DNA of 64,000 bases from contig VNWV01000002.1 in assembly GCA_009801085.1 (NCBI GenBank), positions 930,001 through 994,000 of the forward strand. The letters are read 5' to 3'. The translations under genes and the position numbers were made by a program. Shown one piece after another: positions 8,244-19,052 of the stretch (position 1 is the first letter of the stretch; every line of letters begins with the position of its first letter). The DNA comes from Lasiodiplodia sp. COLG20. Its lineage: Eukaryota > Ascomycota > Dothideomycetes > Botryosphaeriales > Botryosphaeriaceae. Under the pieces are notes generated by a model that had not been told where the DNA came from, did no database searches, and saw only the letters and a program-made list of their open reading frames with translations.

Positions 8244-10268
8244 TCAGCAGTGCTGGGCGAAGAAGCTCCTGCCGACGGGGTGAGTGAGCACCTCGGCCTT
8301 CACGAGCTCCTCGGGCGCCACGCCACCCAGCGTCCACAGCTTGGACACCAGGTGCGGTGTGACGCCCAGCACCACGGCGTGATCCTCCTCCAAAGACGCA
8401 CTGCCACCACCACTCTGACGGGACTCGACGGAGCCGCGCACGCTCATGGTAGCCAGGCTGACCCTCGAGCCAGCCGCGTCGAATGACATGTGCCAGCCGC
8501 GCGCCGGGATGCCACGCAGAGCACCGGCGACACGGATAGCCTCTTCGACCAGGCCCTCCATCTGACGCACGCCGCTGGAGCGCTCTGAGATGGGGATGAT
8601 GGGGCTGAGGACAGTACACAAGTCATCAGCCGTTGCTTTTGCCTCGGCGGCGCGCCAGGCGCCCGGAGCGGCGAAGGCGGCGCGCATGAGCTGGGCCTTC
8701 TCGGTGGCGAGCTCGCGGTGGGTGGCCGGGTCGCGGGCGGGCGTGTCGGCCTCGAGCTCGTTGAGCTCGAGCAGGCGGGCGACCGTCTCGGCGCCGAAGC
8801 GCTCGAGGATGACGTCGTCGGCGAAGAGGCGGTCGAAGATGCGGCGGTTGGCGTAGGCCGTGACGAGCAGCGTGCGGAACTCGAGCTTGTTGAAGATCTT
8901 CTCCAGGTCGAAGCTGCCCACGAGCGAGCCCAGCGTCTTGACCATCTCGGCGGCGCGCTGCTCCTTGGAGCGGACCGACGTGTGGATGGTGCCGCAGAAG
9001 ACGTCGGCCCACGTCTCGATCTTGGCCAGCAGCTGCATGTACTGGTTGCGGGCGTCCTGGAGGTCGGCACACTCGGGAGATGGGTGGCTTGCCAGCTGAG
9101 GCTGCGAGGGCTGCGAGCGAGGCTGTCTCCAGTTGGTAGAGCTGAGCGCCTTGGAAGTCGGCCGAGACTTGGAAGGAGTGGCACGCAGGTTCTCAGAAGA
9201 TGGGTGAGAGGCTGAAGACAAAGACACCATGGATGATTGCCTGGACAGCGGCGTCTGGACGGGAGACTGCTGGAAAGGGTCGTCGAAGCGGCTGGGCTGG
9301 CAGAACGAAGAGCGCTCGCGGAGTGCTGGGCTTGAACCATGCGTGTTGAGCGGTCCATGAGTTCCGAAACCAGGGTTGAACGAGTTGCTCGCCTTGGGGC
9401 GCGAAGAGGGAGTGCTTGCCGAATCTGAGACTGGAACCAAGCTACTGTGCGCAGGAGAATTCTTTGCAAGAGTGGCCCTGCTAGGAGTCGGAGTCGTATC
9501 AGCATCAGCCGGGACCGAGAGCTTGGCCTGAGGGGTCAACTTCTTGCCGGTCGAGGCAGGTGTAGGCTCTTGATTGCGCAATACGAAGCGCATATCCCCT
9601 TGGAGTAACAGGATCTCATTCTGCAGCATGAGGTTGTGCGCCTGGAGGATACGGCGGTCCTCATTGGCCTTGCGGAAGTCCTCCCTCAAGCGATGGACGC
9701 CGTCCATCAGTTCGCCGTACTCCTGTTTGCTCTGCTCCTTGAACTCCTTGTATTCCTGCTTGATGTCCTTGTACTCCAGCTTGATGTCTTTGTATTCCTG
9801 TTTGAGCTCCCTGTACTCTGCCTTGAGCTCTTGGTACTCGCGCATCTTCTCGGCAAGCTGGACATCTACAATACTGAGCCTGTGCCCAAGTTGGCCGGGG
9901 GCGTTGTCTGCCACCAGAGTCATTTCGAGGCCACTACCTCCAGTGTTTGCCTGCCGCGTGGCGTCCATCTTGTCGTCGAAGTCGTGGAACGTGGATGGCG
10001 GGAGCTCAGGAGTGCCTTCTAGGGAAACGCCTCCGTTTTCAGGTGTAATGGGGCTCGAGTTGCTAACGCCGACCTCTTTGAGGGAAGCGGGGAGGGAAGA
10101 ACAACTCCTGTGGTGCGAAATGCGGTGCTTGGAGTGCTCATCCAAAGTTTGCTGAAGCTGCGCGAGCGACACGTATTCAGCACTCGCAGACGTGTGGAGT
10201 GTTGAGTGTGTGGGAGCGTAAGTTGCTGGACTGCTGGGCGACGGTGGGCAGGGAGTATCTGGAGCCAT
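8244..10268 (-). CDS. Uncharacterised coiled-coil protein with six-heptad repeat
   Basis: 674 aa. The frame stays open upstream to 10937, but the only upstream in-frame initiator is non-ATG; the first ATG is at 10268 (MAPDTPCPPSP), which decides the start. Residues about 150-245 are a coiled coil built from near-identical heptads (YRELKQE, YKDIKLE, YKDIKQE, YKEFKEQ), encoded by a 21-bp tandem pattern around 9710-9840. A Ser/Pro/Thr-rich disordered middle follows. A structured C-terminal half of about 250 residues begins near ECADLQDARNQYMQLLAKIE and is mostly helical. That half contains no catalytic motif that I recognise. I cannot assign a function; a scaffold or cytoskeletal adaptor would fit but is inference. 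Confidence 0.72.
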   Translation of the reverse strand: MAPDTPCPPSPSSPATYAPTHSTLHTSASAEYVSLAQLQQTLDEHSKHRISHHRSCSSLPASLKEVGVSNSSPITPENGGVSLEGTPELPPSTFHDFDDKMDATRQANTGGSGLEMTLVADNAPGQLGHRLSIVDVQLAEKMREYQELKAEYRELKQEYKDIKLEYKDIKQEYKEFKEQSKQEYGELMDGVHRLREDFRKANEDRRILQAHNLMLQNEILLLQGDMRFVLRNQEPTPASTGKKLTPQAKLSVPADADTTPTPSRATLAKNSPAHSSLVPVSDSASTPSSRPKASNSFNPGFGTHGPLNTHGSSPALRERSSFCQPSRFDDPFQQSPVQTPLSRQSSMVSLSSASHPSSENLRATPSKSRPTSKALSSTNWRQPRSQPSQPQLASHPSPECADLQDARNQYMQLLAKIETWADVFCGTIHTSVRSKEQRAAEMVKTLGSLVGSFDLEKIFNKLEFRTLLVTAYANRRIFDRLFADDVILERFGAETVARLLELNELEADTPARDPATHRELATEKAQLMRAAFAAPGAWRAAEAKATADDLCTVLSPIIPISERSSGVRQMEGLVEEAIRVAGALRGIPARGWHMSFDAAGSRVSLATMSVRGSVESRQSGGGSASLEEDHAVVLGVTPHLVSKLWTLGGVAPEELVKAEVLTHPVGRSFFAQHC

Positions 10269-11113
10269 GGTGGGCTTTATCAGGTTAGCTTGTTCATGGA
10301 ACGTAGGCCCAGGAAAATTTACCAAGTGAATATCTTGAGATTCAAATACCGCGAAGAGAAGTGAGTCTCCTACTACGAGGCTGTTCGCGAATGTTGGGTG
10401 ACAAAGTGAGGATCTTGTGCGAAGCGCATACAAAGGCGCTGACTCGCGAAGCAAAGCGTCTGCTGATGACAGGGTCGCGGGGCTTGCGGGTGAGCCTGCG
10501 ACCAGTTGGCGCAAGAGAGGAATGGAGATGCGCTTGCTTTGTACACTGTCTTCTGCGATGCTTGCCGTAGTGTTGACGCCGTGTCGCTGCGGACCTTGTG
10601 ACAAGCGGAGCCTGCTCGTGAGCCACTGGGAGCAAAGCTTAGTAGCCTTTGACTCTGGTGAAGGCTTCCAATCGCGACGTTGGACAGCACACGTATGAGC
10701 TGCGCCGCGAGGTGCGAGCCCCAGGCGCACTGATAGGGAGCTGCAGGCCGGTCGATATTGCGGGTGAGGGAAATGCCAATGAGGAAGAAGACCAACGTCT
10801 GAAGCTCGTTGGGTGGAAGATCTTGACCGGCTTCGAGTGACTTTGACGGGGTTGAAGAGGAAGAGGTCACTGCGCCATGGGCAGTATTTATCGACGCGTC
10901 GCCCGTCCGACCATGCAACCGGGCACGTGCTGCTCAAAAGCAGAAGGCACCTCGTCTGCCGTTAGGCGAAGTGAGGTAGCGCAGGCTGGGTGAAAATTGG
11001 CATAAGAAAGCAGAGTCTGCATGCTGTCGTTGGAACATGGACACTTCACTGTGTCGCCCGTGTTTCAATACCTACCCCAGCTCTTTTTTCAAAGAAAAAT
11101 AGAAAATGGTTCC
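10269..11113. other. Upstream region of the coiled-coil gene
   Basis: Open frame without ATG on the minus strand (see findings), otherwise no gene. Confidence 0.4.
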
Positions 11114-11210
11114 ATGTCATGCGTAGTTGAAGCTATCATCCGGATGAAAGTGTCGAATTAATAATTATACATTTACGTCCGGACGATAGCTTCAACTACC
11201 CGTGATATGA
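11114..11210. mobile_element. Foldback element copy (inner palindrome only)
   Basis: Left arm GTAGTTGAAGCTATCATCC, loop TTAATAATTATAC, right arm CGTCCGGACGATAGCTTCAA. It is preceded by a T/A-rich tract as in other copies. The outer TIRs are not recognisable. Confidence 0.8.
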
Positions 11211-12118
11211 GTGAAAACAAATCCACGCTCCTCTCGTAACGAATGCGCAGAATGATCCGTAAGCTATCTATTGGGCAGCGTAGAATATAGACGCGCCATT
11301 AGCTAACAAACAGCAAATCACACACGAAGAGAGGGAGGCGAATAGCATGGAATCCACCAGATACTCTGTTAAATGTATCCAATCAAAACATTAGTCCGTC
11401 GAAGCATAATCTTATATGCTAACGCCGGTAACACAGTAGAGTAATTGATGTCTCGGAAAGCAGGAAGAGCTAATTCGGTTTACATTGAAACATTTTTTAT
11501 ATTACAAACTGCATATATCTATGACTTTTTTTGTGCAAGTTAAACGAACTAATCAAGGCCGGAGCGCATAAATGCAGTACTCCAAGGATGAAATGCGAAG
11601 GTGTAGACCTGAGGCGCATCAATAAGCAAAGTATAAGACGGGGTGGTTGAGGGTGAAGAAGGGGATGGCAGAGAAGGGAGGGTGTGAGAATTTCCCGATT
11701 GAGCACTAAAGATGACGTCATCTGCTAGCGAGTCAGCAGAGGCAAGGGATCTCTATTCCCACGACAGTCGGTGGAATTGGGCGTTTCGAGCGACGTTCAG
11801 GCCAGGCCATGAACACTAACTTCGCAGAAGGCTGTGGAGCGGCGGACATGCTTCTCAGAGGGACGGAGTAGTAAACGGCTCAGTGTGCGGGGCCAAGCGC
11901 CTGTTGAAGTGATAACCATATTAGAGCACAGTACGGCATGGAATGCATGTGAACCAGTATCTTAACCTCAGCTTGCGGTATGCTTCGGCAGCGGCGCAAG
12001 CCGTGAGGAAATGCTATTGACACGAACCCAGGGAAGCCGCTATCCAGGAAAGACACATACCCACCGAACTCCCATATATACCATAGCCCGACACCAAAGG
12101 TGTTCCGGTTGTGTTGCC
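11211..12118. other. Intergenic, 3' of the splicing-factor gene
   Basis: No gene recognised; presumably includes the 3' UTR of the next gene. Confidence 0.4.
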
Positions 12119-14078
12119 TTAAACTGCCTTGGAGAAAAGGCTACGGTAAACGGCATCGACGACGGGCTGAGCGGTGATCTGGCGTCCGCCGAAGAACCTG
12201 CCGTTGAGGCCCTTGATGGCATTCTCGCCGCCCTGGACGGTTTCGAACTTGACGTAGATGTCGCCTTGGGTGTTTGGATCTAGAGCAATGTGAACGACCG
12301 TGCCATACTTGTTCTGGCACTCCTCTTTGACGTCATCCTCGAGCTCCCTCATCCAGGCCTCTCCCTCTTCCCTAATAATGAATTAGCTTTTCGACCTACA
12401 ACAAGGGGCGGCAAGCTTACTCTTCGGGATCGAACATGTTCTTCAGCACGACGCAGCGACTAGCCTGGTTGACGGTGACCGGGAGAGGGCGAGCCGCCTG
12501 CACGGCGGGCTTGATAATCTTCTGTTTGTCGGCACCATTGGTATCAGCAGGTTCGTCAGTACGCGCAAGCTTCCTCATGAGGGCATCTCTGCTGTAGTTG
12601 TTGAAGTTTACGCCCGCAACATCAGTATCGTCAAGCGCGCTGGCGCCACCGGCACCTTTGTCGTTGTCACGGCCTCCAGCACGGTCGAAAGTGCCACCGG
12701 AACCTCCGGCATGAGCGCCACGGCCACCAGAGCCCGAGAAAGCAGAACCCTGGAAATTGGGTTGGCCTTGGCCGTTGAAGCGCTGAAGAAGATTGGCGGT
12801 AGACTCGGGAGTGAACTTATCGTTGCCCAAGCCAACACGGATGGGACGTCCAGCCAAGTCGAAACCGTTCATCTTCTCAAGAGCTTCCTTAGCCTGAGCG
12901 GGATCGCGGAACCTGTCCTAGTCAGCCATGCCCTTGAGGTCCTCTGTGTCAGTCGACTTACTGCACGAAGCCATAGCCACGGCTACGGCCGGTGTCCTCC
13001 TTCTGCAGTTGCACGAATTCCAACTCTCCGAAGGGCTCAAACACATTCTGCAAGTCGCTCTCAGTGATACTGAAGTGAATGTTGCCGACATACAACCTGT
13101 GGAAGGGTACGCCATTGTTGTTGCCACTGTTTCCATCTCCAGTGCGGGCTTGACGGTTCTTCTCGGCTTCCGTGAGCTGGGCGATGATGGGAATACCCAT
13201 TAGTTTCTGGCCGGTGAGCTGAATGGCTTGCGGGACAGACTCCTCGTTCTTGAACTCGACGTATCCGACTCTGCGAGGCCATGTTAGCAAGAAGGCGTAG
13301 AGATGATTGAGCATTGAACGTACCCCTTGGAGCGGCCACTGACACGATCCTTAACGATCTGCGCCTCCTTGACGGGGCCAACCTTCTCGAAGAAAGCAAT
13401 TAGATCCTTGGTCCTCAAACGAGCTGCAAGCTGCTGGACGAAAACAGTACGACGGTCACGTTCATCCTCGGTCAGGGGCGGGCTGGAGGAGCGCTTGGCT
13501 GAAGGGGAGCGGCGGCGTCCACCGCGGGCACCACCGAAGCCACGGTCCCTTTCACGGTCGCGACCACGGTCACGTTCACGTTCACGGTCGCGGTCGCGTT
13601 CACGGTCGTCATCGCGGCGGCCGGAGCGTCCAGAGGGACGGTAGTGCCTATCATCGTCGGGGTAGGGCGAACGGGATCTCGAGCGGGCACGGCCGCTGCC
13701 ACGGTAGTAGTCGCCGCCGGAGCGGTAGCTGTCGTCACGGTCAATCGAGTCTCGGGCACGACGGTGGCGTCTGTCAGAGTCGCGGCTTCTGCTGCGGCGC
13801 CTGCTCCTCAGGCTGCCGGTGGCGCTGCCCCTGTCGCTTCTCGGGCTCCGCATCTCAACATCGTCATCCAGGTCGCGACGGGGGCGATCGCGGCTGCGGT
13901 CACGGCGCTTGCGATCACGTTCGCGGGACCCGTCTCTGGCACGGTCGCGCTCGCGGCGCTCGCTTCTCTCGTTCTTGAGGCGGTCATCGTTGTCAGTGGA
14001 GCGGGGCGTGTCCCTAGACTCCGCCGCGCTGGCGTTGGCTGTAGAGTCGAGGAGAGCCTCAACGTCTAAACCTGACAT
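12119..14078 (-). CDS. rsd1: RBM39/CC1-like splicing factor (Rsd1 family)
   Basis: Four exons (14078-13324, 13270-12962, 12912-12421, 12371-12119) give 602 aa. Order: an N-terminal Arg/Ser/Asp-rich region (about 30-200) with RD/RE runs; RRM1 from about 208 ([12 protein letters not shown], then GVGYVEF); RRM2 from about 309 (RLYVGNIHF, then SRGYGFVQF); a Gly-rich linker. A C-terminal U2AF-homology motif follows (about 505-600; [19 protein letters not shown], then GRFFGGR carrying the Arg-x-Phe signature). This is the architecture of human RBM39/CAPER-alpha and fission yeast Rsd1, nuclear factors that bind U2AF/SF3B ligand motifs in branch-site recognition. All three introns are about 50 nt; the first interrupts RNP1 of RRM1, between SKG and the GYVEF strand. 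The start is the first ATG of the ORF. Confidence 0.92.
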
Positions 14079-14660
14079 GGCGGAGTTGGAACGCTGTCAA
14101 GCTAAACGTGCGGAGTGAGGAAGATCACTGGAGGGGCGTGGATTAGCACGCGACGTCGGATCGGGGGTGTCGAGGCGCGAGGCGGACACACCCTGTAACT
14201 GTGACTAGCTGGTGGTGGGTGCTGTGGCGGCAATTCTGCGCAGAAGCTGCTGGATATGGGCAAGGCCGAGACAGAAAGGCGCAGTCTGAAGCACAATCGC
14301 GTCAGGCAAGGATTGTGCTGCCGAGGAGGGCGGTGGAGGGAGAGGATGGGTGGCTGGCGAGACGCCGGGACAGGTTAAACTTTGGTCGAAGCGATCGCGT
14401 CACGTGCCTCCGGGTTGCCGTCCGCGTCGCGGCTGCCTCCCCCCGGCCGATCCTGCAGCGATCGCCTGCACCTACCACATGCATCATGCCACAGGTTGCC
14501 CAGGGGCGCAATTAAGATTATCTGTATGTATAAGGGTTGTGCGGCATAAGGACGTAATCATAAGACATGCAGGCCACCCGTTCCCAAGTCCTCCGCAAGC
14601 ATCGTCATTACAAGTACAGTACAGCAACTACATGTACAGCTCGAAGCATATCCAAGCACA
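14079..14660. promoter_or_regulatory. Upstream region of the splicing-factor gene
   Basis: Lies between the 5' end of the splicing-factor gene and the 3' end of the hydroxylase gene; no defined element recognised. Confidence 0.35.
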
Positions 14661-15930
14661 CTAGGCCGTCTTGACAACCTTGGGCGGCGGCAGGGCCAGC
14701 TCCGTGTTGAACACACGGTCCCAAAACTTGCTGGTGACGCCGAAGCCGTTCTGGTAGTCGGCGAAGTGGTGCTCCAAGTGATACTTCTTGAGCTCGCGGT
14801 AGTAGGCGGGAAGGCTGGCGGGGCATTAGCTAATGCGATCGGGTGACTTATGGGGCATACTCACTTGCGGTGGTGCAGGAAGTAGTGGGTCAGGTCATAG
14901 CAAATGTAGCCGAAGATGCCGCCGCAGTACACGGCAGTTGCGGCATACCAGTTGTAGAAGAAGACGGCGTGAGCCAGCTTCCAGAAGGGGCTCGCAAGGA
15001 CCAAAAAGAGGGTCGGAGGCATCACGAGCCGGTACTTGTCCATCGGCAAGTAATGGTGGATGCCGTGGAGGAGGAAGTGAAGCGTGATGCCGACGCGGTT
15101 GTCGGGAAGATAACTGCCAATTGTCAGTCGTGGTCACCAGCACAGAGAAAGAGAGCGTACCCATCCAGATGGAAGAGGAAGCGGTGCAGAATGTACTCGA
15201 CCAGGGTCCAGATGAAGAGTCCCCCGACGAAGTACATGCCAAGGTGAGTGAAAGGTAGTTCCTGGCTAGCCACGTAGACTCCGTACGAGACAGGAGGGAG
15301 CCAAACCGTGGGAACGACCCACCACGCCGTCAGGCTCAAAGGCTCGAGGAAGTTGCCAAACAAAGGAGCTGATTTCCCGCCCTTGTAGTGCCTTGGCCGG
15401 TGGACCTGCTCCAAATAGAATTCCTTGGAGAAACCGCCAAACCAGACCTGTGGAAGAAGCGGCTTGCTGAGATCCAAGAACTTGTGCTGCTTGTAATCGG
15501 TGTTGAAGTCCGTCTCCTTGCTCAAGTCTTCGGCCGACGACATTCCGGTAGCAGCGAAGACGTACTTGGAGCCGCCATTGGCGTTCAGCTCCTGCAGCCC
15601 TTCCTTGGTAGGCGGCAGCGGCACAATGCCGCCGGGATGGTTGCTCTTGGTGGCAGCATCCAGCACCTTCTCGTTGGCGACGAAGCCAACCAGGTGCTCG
15701 TCGAGGATCTCGTAGGCTGAATCCGAGTGCGTGTGCGAGACCTCATCCGCCAGTATGTCCGTTATATCCTTGCCGCCGTACTCGAGGATCAGGTCGCCGC
15801 CGCCGGGGTGGTCCTCGACGAAGGAGGTGATGTCGAAGACCTTGGAGCCGATGGTGACATAGCACGACTCAGCCGAGTTATGGGCCTGGACTTCGGCCTG
15901 GGTGATGGTCGGGAGGGTGCGGCCGGGCAT
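14661..15930 (-). CDS. SCS7: Sphingolipid (ceramide) fatty-acid alpha-hydroxylase, Scs7/FAH
   Basis: Three exons (15930-15161, 15113-14865, 14814-14661) encode 390 aa, close to yeast Scs7 (384). The N-terminal cytochrome b5 domain (1-85) has the heme motif DHPGGGD (His41) and a second His in SHTHSDSAYEIL. The membrane-bound fatty-acid hydroxylase domain follows, with His clusters HRFLFHLDG, LHGIHHYLP, HYFLHHRN and KKYHLEHH that bind the di-iron centre. Several hydrophobic segments place it in the ER membrane. It adds the 2-OH to the very-long-chain acyl group of ceramide. The ATG at 15930 was chosen because MPGRTLPTIT aligns with the family start; an in-frame ATG at 15996 would add 22 residues. 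Confidence 0.93.
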
Positions 15931-16665
15931 GGTGGGTGGTGCGCTGCGGAGGATCGCGAAGTCGTCGGAGATCTTTGCGGAGGGCAAAGGGAGCAACCAC
16001 GGGGAAGCGCAGGGGGGAAGAACGCGAAAGACGCGTCTAGAAGGCTTTTATTTGGCCTGGACTGGTGTTTATTTCTCCTGAGAACTGGTGGCGACGGAGC
16101 GCGTCGGAAATGAAAAACAACGACCAAGCAGACTTCGGGGAGTGATCGGACCCGGCGTGCGCTGGACCCTTGGACGGTCTGGAGACCCTCGTCTGACACT
16201 GGCGCCTTTCCCACCCGCACCCAACCGCGCCAGGCCCACCAAGGCAACTTCTCTCGTCATTATTCCTCGCTGCCGCTGCCGTGCCGTGCAACAGGCCGCT
16301 GCGGCATCTCGTTGCTCGTCTCTCGCTCAGCCTGTGCCTTCCGCATCCCTCACCGCCTTTCGCAACCATGCTACGTAGCACAGCGCACACCAGAGATCTG
16401 CAACCCTGCGAACTCGCATCTCTGCCATTGACGATCGATGCCTCGGTTGAGGGTCTGGATCTGCGCATGACCTCTGGACACTTTGCGAGGATTTGCCTAA
16501 TCGGGAAATTCGTATGAATCGGAGTTTCGCACATTTATAGACCACGCTCTCTTTGTTGCTGATCATCTATACCTCTCTGCTGCTCTTGCTTCTATCAGGC
16601 TGCTTTCTACCAAGCAATAAGGGATCTATGCTGCGAGAGTGAGGCTGACTGACGCGCTATCATAT
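15931..16665. promoter_or_regulatory. Intergenic, hydroxylase promoter side
   Basis: Divergent spacer between SCS7 and the gene at 17263. It is pyrimidine-rich on the plus strand at 16270-16370; no gene. Confidence 0.35.
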
Positions 16666-17070
16666 TACAGAGTGGTATTGCAGCCGAAGGCTTATTCGGA
16701 TAACAACAGGGCCTTGGAACAGGGGTTAACTACGCCCCCCAGAAGACAAGTATATTTTCAACATTTGTGAGAAATTAGTCAACTTATGTGGGTAGTTGAA
16801 GCTATCGTCCGGACGAGAATGTAAAATTATTAATTAGACATTTTCATCCGGACGATAGCTTCAACTACCCACGATACAAAACATTTGTTTCTTTCTTTTC
16901 CTTTTTTTTTTCTCAAAAAAAAACAGCATATGGGCATTTGAAGCTATCGTCCGGACGTGAATGTAAAGTTGTTAATTCGACATTCTCGTCCGGATGATAG
17001 CTTCAACTGTCCACGTAAGCCAAATAATTTCCTCCAAATGTTGTGAAAATCATATCTTTTGGCTATTCTA
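16666..17070. mobile_element. Composite foldback element: one outer TIR, two inner palindromes
   Basis: The left TIR starts at 16666 (TACAGAGTGGTATTGCAGCC then GAAGGC). Two inner palindromes follow, at about 16789-16875 and 16925-17015, separated by a T-rich tract. The sequence after the second palindrome matches the internal part of the 21708 copy (AATAATTT..TTGTGAAA), but the right TIR breaks off around GGCTATTCT. It looks like one element inserted into or recombined with another. Confidence 0.75.
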
Positions 17071-17262
17071 GAGCAGAGCAGGTCTTGTGAAATGGTCTCG
17101 CTTCACTTTCAACGTGCCTCACACTCGACACCTGTCCTTTCACTTCACTTGGGCTGGCGTGGGTGATCCCCACCAAGCATGGAGTAAGGGTCCTTTAGGT
17201 CTTCTACTCGTACCGTTCACACTTTCTCTCCTCCGCCCAACCCACTTCACCGAACAGCCACG

Positions 17263-18787
17263 ATGACAGACAGAAAGCGCCGCAGCGCGCTCGACCGCTT
17301 CCTTGACCCGCCACCGCGCTACCCGTCCCTGTCACCCGACATCGAAATCGGACCCGATGGCAACGCTGTCGTAGACACAAGCAATGGCGTCGACGAGGTC
17401 TATTTCCTCTCGAGCCATCCGATTTCCTACAACGGCCCTCTCGAAGGTGTACAGAGCAACGACGAGCAAATTGACAACTACGTCAGCCAGTTCCTCATCG
17501 AAAAGGTGAAATACCGACCCGGAACCAAGGCTAAAGGCTTGCAGGAAGACGACGGCTCTACCGAAGCTGAGACCGAAGCCGACAGTGTTGAGGACGATGA
17601 CGACACTGACGAAGACAACCAGGACACGTCCAGTCGAGACAGCGGCGAAGTTAAGCAACCTGACAACATCTTCGACGCCCAAGCCAGAATCTGGCGCATC
17701 GTCCTCAAGCGCCGCGAACACGCCGCCATCGTACAGACCACCGAGGCACTGACCCAGTCACTGCCCATCAGCGACGCCTGGCAGACGAACCTCCTCGTCA
17801 ACGCTACGATCAGGAAGATCATCTATAGTCTGGAGGGCAAGTCAACCCCTACAATACCTGCTGAGAGGCACAAAGGCAAAGAATAAACTGACTAATCCCA
17901 TAGCAGCCTCACTCTTCATCCTCCGCGACTCGCGCCACTTTTCCCGCTTCCGCCCTTCTATCGTCTGCGCACACCCACGCTGCCCGCTCCCTTCGCGCTC
18001 CATCACCACTGCTGGCACCGCCTATCTCAGCCTCGAGTCCGTCAACCCTTCAGCTCTGACTCGCTCCGACGGAGGCGGCCTCCTCATCACGCCAGGCATT
18101 CAGGTCACCGACGACGATTTCATCCCGGTCTTCATCCGCTCGGCTCACAAGACATCCTCCTTCGCCACCTCCAGCAGCAACGGCATTGGCAGCAGCAATA
18201 GCACCTACAAGCCCGACTACCGTGCCCCCGGCACCGCATTCGGAAAGCACCCTCTAGCCAGCGGTTATTACGAACCCGAAGCCGACGAGGACGACGACGC
18301 CAACGTCACCGTGCACGCCTCCCTCTGCATCCCCTGCCTCCGCGACCTCTACGTCGGCGCCGCAATCCCCGAGACTGCCACCGACAACACCACCACTACC
18401 ACCGTCTTCCCGAACGCCGCGAGCAGCAGCAACTCTGCCGACGACTGCAAGCAAAGCAGCACCTCAGGAGTAGCGGGAAAACCGGAACCAGAGCAAGATC
18501 AGGACAACATGCCCGGCTTCGCTGGACCCGGATTCGCCGAGTGGCCCGCCAGGGCATCGAGCGGCAACGCCAACGGCGGCGGCGGCAGTGACTGGAATGC
18601 CTTGAACTCGAAGAAGACGGAGGAAGGCGACAGCAGCGGCGGTACTGGTCAGCAGCAGCAGCAGAAGCGTTATCCTGCTTTCGGGATCCCCCAGCTGGAT
18701 GGCATTGGCAAGACGCAAAACGGCACTGGAGGCGGCGGCAGCTCTGGACCCATTTCGAGCGGCGGTCTCGGATGCGCCATCATGTGA
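17263..18787 (+). CDS. Unknown protein with a C-terminal CaaX prenylation box
   Basis: Two exons, 17263-17836 and 17904-18787, give 485 aa. The intron has a GC donor (G|GCAAGT) and an AG acceptor; without splicing the frame stops at 17886. A second acceptor 3 nt downstream would remove one residue. The N-terminal 190 residues include an acidic Asp/Glu stretch and a helical segment after it. Exon 2 opens with LFILRDSRHFSRFRP, then Cys pairs (CAHPRC, later CIPC) that could bind metal. A Gly/Ser/Gln-rich tail follows and ends GGLGCAIM. CAIM is a valid CaaX box, with Met favouring farnesylation, so membrane attachment is likely. No known domain is recognised; function unknown. Confidence 0.75.
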
Positions 18788-18876
18788 GGGCAAAGCCTCA
18801 TCAGAGAGGCAGGCTGCTGGTACGATCTAAATCGATACTTCGCGCCTAAAGGAAGGGATTCAAACAGTAAAATGTA

Positions 18877-18898
18877 AAAAAAAAAAAAAAAAAAAAAA
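18877..18898. repeat. Poly-A tract
   Basis: Uninterrupted run of about 22 A in the 3' flank of the CaaX-protein gene; length is likely to be assembly-sensitive. Confidence 0.8.
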
Positions 18899-19052
18899 CA
18901 GACACAAGTCCAGCTAGCAGATGGATTGGATAGGAAACTCATAGGCAGATCAAAGCAGCAGCAGAAGACCACTAAAACACACTTCATTAAACATGAACGT
19001 ATGGAGTATCTACGTGAAGTCATCCACAAACAGACAGAGGGAATATGCAGCG

